A program made the position numbers and the translations under genes. Positions 27,472 to 33,214 of a DNA stretch of 40,468 bases are shown here, in pieces. The notes under the pieces are model-generated. The model was not told where the DNA came from. It saw only the letters and a list, made by a program, of their open reading frames with translations, and did not search any database. Where the stretch lies: assembly GCA_024398475.1 (NCBI GenBank), contig JAKSJB010000018.1, positions 1 through 40,468 on the forward strand. Direction: 5' to 3'. Numbering within the stretch: the first letter of the stretch is position 1; each line of letters starts with the position of its first letter. This DNA comes from Bacteroidaceae bacterium (GTDB lineage Bacteria > Bacteroidota > Bacteroidia > Bacteroidales > Bacteroidaceae).

Positions 27472-28575
27472 ATGTCAATTGCTATGACTATTTACCCACG
27501 CCTGATACTGGACGCACTGACAACGGTACGCTATCCAGGCAACGGGAAGAGTATTATCGAGAATGGTATGGTGTCGGAAGATATCAAGATTGATGATCTC
27601 AAGGTATCATTCGCTATTACGTTTCCGAAAAATCCGGATCCGTTCAGCAAATCTGTGGTAAAGGCTGCAGAAGCTGCCGTACATTCGTTTGCCTCAACTG
27701 AAGCTGAAGTAAATATTGAGGTAAGGTACAAGGAGAACGGACAAGCCAACGGAGACAGCAAGGAAGACGTTCCTCCGGTTAATGCACGCCATATTATTGC
27801 TGTATCATCAGGAAAGGGAGGTGTAGGAAAATCAACGGTTGCAGCAAACCTCGCCATTGCCCTTGCACGTATGGGACATAGGGTGGGACTGCTTGATACT
27901 GACATTTTCGGTCCTTCTATGCCTAAAATGTTCCAGGTGGAAGGAGAACAGCCTACTGCAGTAGAAGTTCAGGATGAAAACGGGGAGACCCGAACTCTGA
28001 TAAATCCTATTGAACAATATGGAGTAAAACTGCTCTCTATCGGTTTCTTTATCAGTCCGGATCAACCTACGCTGTGGCGCGGAGCGATGGCATGCAATGC
28101 ACTGAAACAACTCATCAATGACGGAAACTGGGGAGACTTGGACTATTTTATTCTTGATACTCCTCCTGGAACCAGTGACATACACCTTACGTTATTGTCC
28201 ATGCTGAAATTCAGCGGTGCCGTTATTGTAAGTACTCCGCAGCAGGTAGCATTGGCTGATGCAAGGAAAGGTATTAACATGTATCTCAATGATAAGGTTA
28301 ATGTTCCGATTATTGGATTAGTGGAAAATATGGCCTGGTTTACTCCACGTGAATTGCCAGACAACAAATATTATATCTTTGGACACAATGGCTGCAAGAA
28401 TCTTGCTGAAGAACTAAATGTTCCTTTGCTTGCGCAGATTCCATTGGTGCAGGGAATATGTGAAAATTCGGATGCGGGATTACCTCCGGCATTGCAACCT
28501 GGCAGCCCGGAAGGGGCTGCTTTTATGTCACTCGCAGCACGAGTTGTCACACAAACGGATAAAATGATGCTCTAA
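27472..28575 (+). CDS. Mrp/ApbC (NBP35-like) iron-sulfur carrier P-loop ATPase
   Basis: Protein of 367 residues that binds and transfers Fe-S clusters to target apoproteins in the cytoplasm. An N-terminal MIP18/DUF59-like domain (about 1-90, ILDALTTVRYPGNGKSIIENGMV) is followed by a linker and a MinD/Mrp P-loop domain. This has the deviant Walker A GKGGVGKST (114-122), LLDTDIFGPSMPKMF (about 139-153) and ILDTPPGTSDIHLTLL (Walker B region, about 227-242). No C-terminal CxxC cluster motif is seen; single cysteines occur in GHNGCKN and GICENS, which may matter for cluster binding. Met5 (27484) is the start seen in many Bacteroidales homologues and is equally plausible. No promoter box was found close upstream. 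Confidence 0.93.
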   Translation: MSIAMTIYPRLILDALTTVRYPGNGKSIIENGMVSEDIKIDDLKVSFAITFPKNPDPFSKSVVKAAEAAVHSFASTEAEVNIEVRYKENGQANGDSKEDVPPVNARHIIAVSSGKGGVGKSTVAANLAIALARMGHRVGLLDTDIFGPSMPKMFQVEGEQPTAVEVQDENGETRTLINPIEQYGVKLLSIGFFISPDQPTLWRGAMACNALKQLINDGNWGDLDYFILDTPPGTSDIHLTLLSMLKFSGAVIVSTPQQVALADARKGINMYLNDKVNVPIIGLVENMAWFTPRELPDNKYYIFGHNGCKNLAEELNVPLLAQIPLVQGICENSDAGLPPALQPGSPEGAAFMSLAARVVTQTDKMML

Positions 28576-28602
28576 TAGTCAGGGAGTTGTGTATTTATGT
28601 AG

Positions 28603-28630
28603 TATTTATATGCTGCACAACATATAAATA
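28603..28630. promoter_or_regulatory. Perfect 10-bp palindrome before an orphan promoter
   Basis: TATTTATATG (28603-28612) and CATATAAATA (28621-28630) are perfect inverted repeats around an 8-bp centre. It ends 3 bp before the putative -33 box of the following promoter. It may be a weak terminator for the Mrp gene, but without a T tract an operator is also possible. Confidence 0.4.
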
Positions 28631-28633
28631 TAG

Positions 28634-28664
28634 ATTGCTACACGAACTAAAATCCCTACCTTTG
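28634..28664 (+). promoter_or_regulatory. Promoter with no ORF behind it
   Basis: A -7 box TACCTTTG (28657-28664) lies 19 bp after ATTG (28634-28637). The predicted start is near 28671 and no coding frame follows for more than 300 bp, which points to a short non-coding transcript or a long leader. Confidence 0.6.
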
Positions 28665-28670
28665 CAGCAT

Positions 28671-28753
28671 CCTAAAAACAATCTTTTTACCTTAAAAAAT
28701 TAATACTTATTGAGGCGAAAGAGGCGTTCGTGAGAATACCTCTTTTCTTTTTT
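28671..28753 (+). ncRNA. Candidate small RNA, about 80 nt, with terminator
   Basis: The region runs from the orphan promoter to a Rho-independent-type hairpin: AAAGAGG (28718-28724) pairs with CCTCTTT (28739-28745), loop 14 nt, followed by a T-rich tract to 28753. GAGGCG occurs twice (28712-28717 and 28721-28726), so CCTC can pair with either copy. That would allow two alternative folds. I do not recognise an Rfam family by eye. It could alternatively be an upstream leader of the CoA-transferase, but that gene has its own -7 box at 28922. Confidence 0.45.
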
Positions 28754-28921
28754 CTTCATTTTCTTCCCCTCTTTGTATACATCCATCTAAAATTTACATT
28801 AGGATTACTTATGCAGTCCCATACGCAAACACGGCTTTGCAATATTGGGAGATTGGAATATGTCATAATGCAAAAGGCACAATAATTTATATATATTACT
28901 CGTTAATTCTGAATTATTTAC
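28754..28921. other. Intergenic spacer before the CoA-transferase promoter
   Basis: AT-rich sequence with no ORF, no clear repeat and no recognisable RNA. Confidence 0.4.
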
Positions 28922-28929
28922 TAACTTTG
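28922..28929 (+). promoter_or_regulatory. -7 box of the CoA-transferase gene
   Basis: TAACTTTG fits TAnnTTTG. A matching -33 TTTG is not clear; TTAC at 28897-28900 is 21 bp upstream. The leader would be about 75 nt. Confidence 0.55.
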
Positions 28930-29011
28930 CATTCCGTATGTATTTCATATTCGATTTTTAGGATTTGAATGCAATTAATAAGCAATCATTAATAAAAACT
29001 AACATATCATT

Positions 29012-30508
29012 ATGGCATTCGCAAGAATTACAGCAGCAGAAGCCGCTGCTCTTATCCAAAACGGAGACAATATCGGTCTCAGTGGCTTCACTCCAGCAGG
29101 TACTGCTAAGGCAGTGACTGCAGAATTGGCAAAGAAAGCTCATGCAGAACATGAAGCCGGTCGTGAATTCAAGGTAGGTATTTTTACAGGTGCAAGTACC
29201 GGTCAGTCATGTGACGGTGTTCTGGCTAACGAACACGCAATCAAATACCGCGCACCTTATACAACCAACCCTGACTTCCGTAAGCACGTAAATGCAGGTG
29301 AAATTGCATATAACGATATTCACCTCGGAATGATGGCTCAGGATCTCCGCTATGGTTTCCTCGGTGATGTGGACTATGCAATCATTGAAGTCTGCGCTAT
29401 CGAAGACGACGGGAAGGTATTCCTGACTGCTGCAGGTGGTATTTCCCCTACAATTGCACGCTTGGCAAAGAAAGGTATTATTCTTGAGCTCAATGCATTC
29501 CACTCTCCAAACTCAAAAGGAATCCATGACGTTTATGAGCCTCTTGATCCTCCTTGCCGCAAGCCTATTCCAATTGAAAAGGTAACTGACCGTATCGGTA
29601 CTCCTTATCTCCAGATTGACCCTAAGAAGGTTATCGGTGTCGTAGAATGCAACCTTCCTGATGAGGCACGTTCATTCAAGGATGCAGACCCTATCACAGA
29701 CAAGATTGGTGAGAACGTAGCAAACTTCCTCATGAACGAAAAGAAGCGCGGAATCATTCCTCCTTCATTCCTTCCTTTCCAGAGCGGTGTAGGTACTACT
29801 GCAAACGCAATCCTCTTTGCTCTCGGAAGCAATCCTGAAATGCCACAGATGGAGATTTATACTGAAGTACTCCAGAATGCAATCGTAGACCTCATGTTCC
29901 AGGAAAAGGTAAAGTGTGCATCTACTTGTTCACTTACCGTTACCAACGACAAACTCCTTAGCATTTATGACAATATTGACTTCTTCAAGGACAAGTTGGT
30001 GCTCCGCCAGTCTGAAATCTCAAACAATGCTGAAGTTATCCGTCGTCTCGGACTGATTGCCATCAACACTGCTATTGAAGTTGACCTCTTCGGTCATGCA
30101 AACTCAACTCAGATCTGCGGCACAAAGATGATGAACGGTATCGGTGGTTCCGGTGACTTCGAACGTAACGCATTCCTTTCTATCTTCACTTGTTCATCTG
30201 TTGCAAAGGGCGGTATGATTTCTTCTATCGTGCCATTCTGCTCACACATTGACCACACTGAACATGACGTGAATATCATCGTTACAGAACAAGGTGTTGC
30301 TGACCTTCGCGGAAAGTGCCCTATCGAACGAGCAAAGGCTATCATCGAAAACTGTGCTCATCCTGATTACAAGCAACTTCTCTGGGATTATCTCAAGATC
30401 AGCCAGAAGGGACAGTCTTGGCACAACCTCGCTGCTACTCACGCATTCCACGATACATTTATCAAGGAAGGTGACATGCACAAGGTTGACTTCTCAAAAT
30501 TCGCATAA
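29012..30508 (+). CDS. Succinate CoA-transferase (acetyl-CoA hydrolase/transferase family)
   Basis: Class I CoA-transferase of 498 residues. In Bacteroidales it is expected to exchange CoA between succinate and propionyl-CoA or acetyl-CoA during propionate and succinate fermentation. Visible are the N-terminal NIGLSGFTPAGTAKAV, the glycine-rich oxyanion segment SGVGTTANAI (about 254-263) and the catalytic glutamate in EIYTEVLQ, Glu285, which forms the glutamyl-CoA thioester in family members such as AarC. GTKMMNGIGGSGDFERNAFLS and VTEQGVADLRGKCPIERA are family signatures. Length is typical. It has its own -7 box and ends 18 bp before the exonuclease III gene, so the two may share a transcript. 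The exact CoA donor cannot be fixed from sequence. Confidence 0.93.
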   Translation: MAFARITAAEAAALIQNGDNIGLSGFTPAGTAKAVTAELAKKAHAEHEAGREFKVGIFTGASTGQSCDGVLANEHAIKYRAPYTTNPDFRKHVNAGEIAYNDIHLGMMAQDLRYGFLGDVDYAIIEVCAIEDDGKVFLTAAGGISPTIARLAKKGIILELNAFHSPNSKGIHDVYEPLDPPCRKPIPIEKVTDRIGTPYLQIDPKKVIGVVECNLPDEARSFKDADPITDKIGENVANFLMNEKKRGIIPPSFLPFQSGVGTTANAILFALGSNPEMPQMEIYTEVLQNAIVDLMFQEKVKCASTCSLTVTNDKLLSIYDNIDFFKDKLVLRQSEISNNAEVIRRLGLIAINTAIEVDLFGHANSTQICGTKMMNGIGGSGDFERNAFLSIFTCSSVAKGGMISSIVPFCSHIDHTEHDVNIIVTEQGVADLRGKCPIERAKAIIENCAHPDYKQLLWDYLKISQKGQSWHNLAATHAFHDTFIKEGDMHKVDFSKFA

Positions 30509-30526
30509 ACCTTTGAAAGTGAATTT

Positions 30527-31279
30527 ATGAAATTCATTTCATGGAATGTAAACGGCATTCGAGCTTGTTGTGGTAAAGGTTTTGAGCAAGCCTTTACCGA
30601 GCTCGATGCCGATTTTTTCTGCCTTCAGGAAACCAAGATGCAGGAAGGACAGTTGGACCTCTGTTTTCTCGGTTACAATTCTTACTGGAACTATGCAGAA
30701 AAAAAGGGATATAGCGGTACTGCCATATTCACCAAACATATGCCACTTGACGTAACATACGGTCTTCCAGGAATGTTTGACACCGAAGGACGCGTGATTA
30801 CGCTTGAAATGGATGAGTTCTACCTCATCACAGTATATACTCCCAACTCACAGGATGGATTGCGAAGACTTGACTATCGCATGCAATGGGATGATGCATT
30901 CCTTAAATACATGAAGGAACTTGACGAGAAGAAACCTGTCATTGTGTGTGGAGACATGAATGTTGCCCATAAGGAAATAGACATCAAGAATCCTGCTTCC
31001 AACCATCATAATGCAGGTTTTACTGATGAAGAACGTGAAAAATTCAGCAACATCCTGAACAATGGATTTATCGACACCTTCCGTCTGTTCCATCCTGAAG
31101 AAACCGGTAGGTATTCATGGTGGTCATACCGTTTTCATGCACGTGAGAACAATGCAGGATGGAGAATTGACTATTTCCTATGTTCAGAACGGCTGAAGAA
31201 TAAACTTGCTGATGCTGACATACATTCTGAGATATTTGGTTCAGACCATTGTCCTGTGGAATTAGTCTTATCGCTTTAG
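30527..31279 (+). CDS. xth: Exodeoxyribonuclease III (AP endonuclease)
   Basis: Mg-dependent exonuclease/AP endonuclease of 250 residues for base-excision repair. All EEP-family active-site motifs are present: Asn7 (SWNVNGIRA), Glu35 (CLQETKMQ), Tyr104 (TVYTPNSQ), Asp143 and Asn145 (GDMNVAHKEID), and Asp240-His241 (GSDHCP). Also seen are GYSGTAIF and RIDYFLCS. Length is full. No signal peptide, as expected for a cytoplasmic DNA-repair enzyme. It starts 18 bp after the CoA-transferase stop codon. Confidence 0.95.
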   Translation: MKFISWNVNGIRACCGKGFEQAFTELDADFFCLQETKMQEGQLDLCFLGYNSYWNYAEKKGYSGTAIFTKHMPLDVTYGLPGMFDTEGRVITLEMDEFYLITVYTPNSQDGLRRLDYRMQWDDAFLKYMKELDEKKPVIVCGDMNVAHKEIDIKNPASNHHNAGFTDEEREKFSNILNNGFIDTFRLFHPEETGRYSWWSYRFHARENNAGWRIDYFLCSERLKNKLADADIHSEIFGSDHCPVELVLSL

Positions 31280-31298
31280 AATCAAGTGCTATTTGTCT

Positions 31299-31323
31299 AA
31301 AAATAAGGTAAAACATTATTTTT
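31299..31323 (+). terminator. AT-only hairpin after the exonuclease gene
   Basis: AAAAATAA (31299-31306) pairs with TTATTTTT (31316-31323) around a 9-nt loop, then more T. The stem is weak because it has no G-C pairs. Confidence 0.35.
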
Positions 31324-31368
31324 TTAATAAAAACACGTGCACTTTATCTTTTGTTCAGTAATTTTTTG

Positions 31369-31376
31369 TACCTTTG
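31369..31376 (+). promoter_or_regulatory. -7 box of the tRNA-Leu gene
   Basis: TACCTTTG fits TAnnTTTG and lies 20 bp before the mature tRNA. The -33 box is less clear: TTTA at 31343-31346 is 22 bp upstream. Confidence 0.55.
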
Positions 31377-31396
31377 CACTCGCATTTGAAAAAAAT

Positions 31397-31478
31397 GCCC
31401 AGATGGCGGAATCGGTAGACGCGCTGGTCTCAAACACCAATGAAGCAATTCGTGCCGGTTCGATCCCGGCTCTGGGTA
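31397..31478 (+). tRNA. tRNA-Leu (CAA)
   Basis: Class II tRNA of 82 nt without encoded CCA. The acceptor arms GCCCAGA and TCTGGGT pair with a terminal G-U. The D-arm region TGGCGGAATCGGTAGACGC, anticodon loop CTCAAAC (anticodon CAA), a variable arm and the T-arm GCCGGTTCGATCCCGGC are all clear. The anticodon stem TGGT/ACCA has a C-A mismatch at its outer end (CTGGT with ACCAA), where a C-G pair would be usual. tRNA-Leu genes are common integration targets for Bacteroidetes mobile elements. Confidence 0.95.
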
Positions 31479-31483
31479 CTACT

Positions 31484-31536
31484 AGAAATCCATAACTTGC
31501 TAATTATCAAGAAGTTATGGATTTCTTTTTGTTTTT
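31484..31536 (+). terminator. Strong terminator after tRNA-Leu
   Basis: AGAAATCCATAACTT (31484-31498) and its exact complement (31512-31526) form a 15-bp stem with a 13-nt loop, followed by TTTTTGTTTTT. It begins 6 nt after the tRNA discriminator base. Confidence 0.85.
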
Positions 31537-31556
31537 AGCGAAAAATTAGCGAAAAA
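31535..31556 (+). repeat. Tandem 11-bp repeat next to the tRNA terminator
   Basis: Two adjacent copies of TTAGCGAAAAA (31535-31545 and 31546-31556) lie between the tRNA terminator and the IS left end. They may be a remnant of an integration site, but no integrase gene is visible. Confidence 0.4.
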
Positions 31557-31621
31557 ATGAATGTGTCTTGTACTGAAATAGGTTGACTCTATAAAGGGCT
31601 TAAATCTTAAAAATTTAAGTT

Positions 31622-32020
31622 ATGAGTAAACAAAAATTCAGTCGCGGATTGAAACGCGCCATTGCCATTGAGTACATGCAGAGTGGCAAGTCAAGATTGG
31701 AAATCGCCGAAAAATATGGTCTTCCAAGTGTAAATACCCTGTCAAGTTGGGTTAATTCTCAACTCACCCCATTGGAAATCAGAGAAAAATGTGCATCTTT
31801 GCCACCAGCAAACGTTCAAAAAGGAAACGAGATGGGAAAGGAAAAGACAGTGGATGCAATGGAACAGACTGCGCTCATAGACGCTCTTCAGAAGCAGATC
31901 AAGAAGCTGGAGAAGGACCTGAAGCGCAGCCAGGACCAGAACATCGCCCTGAACACGCTCATCGACATAGCTGAGGAGCAGGGCATCCGCATAAGAAAAA
32001 AATCTGGGGCCAAGCAGTAG
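31622..32020 (+). CDS. IS3-family transposase OrfA (HTH protein)
   Basis: OrfA of 132 residues: an N-terminal helix-turn-helix (GLKRAIAIEYMQSGKSRLEIAEKYGLPSVNTLSSWV, given here in outline at residues 9-44) that recognises the IS ends, then a coiled coil with leucine heptads (about 82-125, IKKLEKDLKRSQDQ). Near its end the run A-AAA-AAA (31996-32002) is in the zero frame as a perfect slippery heptamer, allowing -1 frameshift into orfB to give the OrfAB transposase. A 7-bp inverted repeat (31599-31605 with 31613-31619) lies just before the ATG. OrfA itself appears intact. Confidence 0.88.
   Translation: MSKQKFSRGLKRAIAIEYMQSGKSRLEIAEKYGLPSVNTLSSWVNSQLTPLEIREKCASLPPANVQKGNEMGKEKTVDAMEQTALIDALQKQIKKLEKDLKRSQDQNIALNTLIDIAEEQGIRIRKKSGAKQ
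31996..32002 (+). promoter_or_regulatory. Programmed -1 frameshift site (A7)
   Basis: Seven A residues placed as A AAA AAA relative to the OrfA frame. After a -1 slip, reading continues IWGQAVERLSKDLGY, the start of the OrfB sequence. This is the standard IS3-family mechanism. Confidence 0.75.
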
Positions 32021-32888
32021 AGCGCCTCTCGAAGGATCTCGGTTACACGATCGGGTACTCCTGCGAACTGTTTGGCCGTTCAAAACAGGCGTATTACAAG
32101 AGAAAGAGCGACGAGGCAGAACAAGTCAGGCGCTTGACACGCATCATAGATGCTGTGGAGGAGATACGCAAGATGGATCCGGGCATCGGCTACTACAAGC
32201 TGTGGCTCATGCTTCGCCGCATGTTCCAGAGAGACTGGGTTCCAGGACGTGACGCATTCCTGCACATCATGCGTGACTTCGGCTTGATGCAGGCACGTGT
32301 GGCGTCCCCGCCACACGACTAACTCCAACCACCGCTTCCGCAAGTGGAAGAACCTCATCAAGGGCTTCGTGCCAACGGCGCGCAATCAGCTCTGGTGCAG
32401 CGACATCACCTACATTGACCTTGCGGATGGGTGCTGCTACCTTCATCTCGTGACAGATGCATATTCACGGAAAATCGTCGGCTGGTGCCTGTCTGACACA
32501 CTTGAGGCAAAACACCATGGAGGCCCTGCAGATGGCTGTAGAACAGGCCACGGAAGAGGAGATGAGCCATCTCATCCACCACTCCGACAGAGGTGTGCAG
32601 TATTGCTGCAACGAGTACATCAAGGCTTTGCAGAAGCATCAGATAAGCATCAGCATGACCGAGGACTACAAGCCTACGGACAATGCCATTGCAGAGCGTG
32701 TGAATGGCATCTTGAAGACAGAGGTGATCTACCGGGAGCGTCGCTTCAAGTCCATAGAAGACGCATCGGAGCGCATATCCTCCTTCATCCGCTTCTACAA
32801 CGAGGACAGGCCTCACAGGAGCATCGGATACAAGGTTCCAGCAGAAGCCCATAATGAGGAGGGGCCTCAATCCCGTATGTGGAGATAA
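32002..32888 (+). pseudogene. IS3-family transposase OrfB, two frameshifts
   Basis: OrfB encodes the RNase H-fold integrase, here spread over three frames. Frame a (32002 to about 32306) gives an HTH_21-like region with AVEEIRKMDPGIGYYKLWLMLRR. Frame b (about 32310-32508) gives TTNSNHRFRKWKNLIKGF and the first catalytic Asp in LWCSDITYIDL. Frame c (about 32513 to TAA 32886-32888) gives the second Asp (HHSDRGVQYC) and the Glu with Lys at +7 (NAIAERVNGILKTE), then FIRFYNEDRPHRSIGY. The breaks fall at CCCC (32306-32309) and AAAA (32509-32512); both are +1, as if one base was added in each run. All catalytic residues are present, so decay is recent, or the sequence has two homopolymer errors. Confidence 0.85.
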
Positions 32889-32889
32889 G

Positions 32890-33076
32890 GTCAACCAATC
32901 CCGTATGAAGACAACCCTTTCAGTGGAGAAAGTCAACCTTATCCGTACAAAGTCAACTTTCTCAGGAAATGAGTCAACCATATCAGGAATAGTAGTCAAC
33001 TTATTCCATTGCAAGAGTCAACCATATCCGTATGGATAATTATTTATTAATTTATAAGGCCTAAAAGGAGTCAACC
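32890..33076 (+). repeat. Helically phased GTCAAC repeats in the IS right end
   Basis: Eight copies of GTCAAC[C/T] (one is GACAACC) start at 32890, 32910, 32932, 32952, 32973, 32995, 33017 and 33070. The first seven are 20-22 bp apart, two turns of DNA, and are often followed by TATCCGTA- or TATCAGGA-like sequence. The last copy is inside the right terminal inverted repeat; the left end has only one copy (complement at 31581-31587). They look like subterminal transposase-binding sites, amplified at one end only. Confidence 0.8.
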
Positions 33077-33093
33077 TTATTCAGGAAAAGACA

Positions 33094-33168
33094 ATTCACA
33101 GCTTAATTCACATGATTAGTATCATATACAGTTTTATATTTAAACGAGACAACAGTGTAGGACTTTAT
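33094..33168. other. Spacer between the IS and the convergent terminator
   Basis: AT-rich, with no gene or repeat seen. Confidence 0.4.
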
Positions 33169-33209
33169 AAAATGAAAACTTATTATCTATGATAATAAGT
33201 TTTCATTTT
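33169..33209. terminator. Terminator of the LRR/Wzy-like/transglutaminase operon
   Basis: ATGAAAACTTATTAT (33172-33186) pairs exactly with 33192-33206 around a 5-nt loop; AAA/TTT extends the stem to 18 bp. T-rich sequence follows on both strands, so it can act in both directions. It lies 6 bp past the last stop codon of the minus-strand operon. Confidence 0.8.
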
Positions 33210-33214
33210 TGGAT

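Larger units (their letters stand above)
31564..33093 (+). mobile_element. IS3-family insertion sequence, inactivated by frameshifts
   Basis: A 1530-bp element with TG...CA ends. The left inverted repeat (31564-31589, TGTCTTGTACTGAAATAGGT...) and the complement of the right one (33093-33068, TGTCTTTTCCTGAATAAGGT...) agree at 22 of 26 positions. It carries orfA, a programmed -1 slip site and a DDE(K) orfB. No clear target duplication flanks it: ATG/GAATG on the left versus ATTCA on the right. orfB has two extra frameshifts, so autonomous transposition is unlikely. The 200 bp after orfB hold phased GTCAAC repeats. IS3 assignment follows from the two-frame layout, the HTH OrfA and the DDE spacing with K at E+7. 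Confidence 0.85.

Noticed and set aside
32890..33076. CRISPR or replication-origin iterons
   Set aside because: The common core is only 6-7 bp, intervals are not spacer-like, there is no cas or rep gene, and the array lies inside the IS ends.
31564..33093. Functional autonomous IS
   Set aside because: Besides the programmed -1 site, orfB has two extra frameshifts that separate its catalytic residues.
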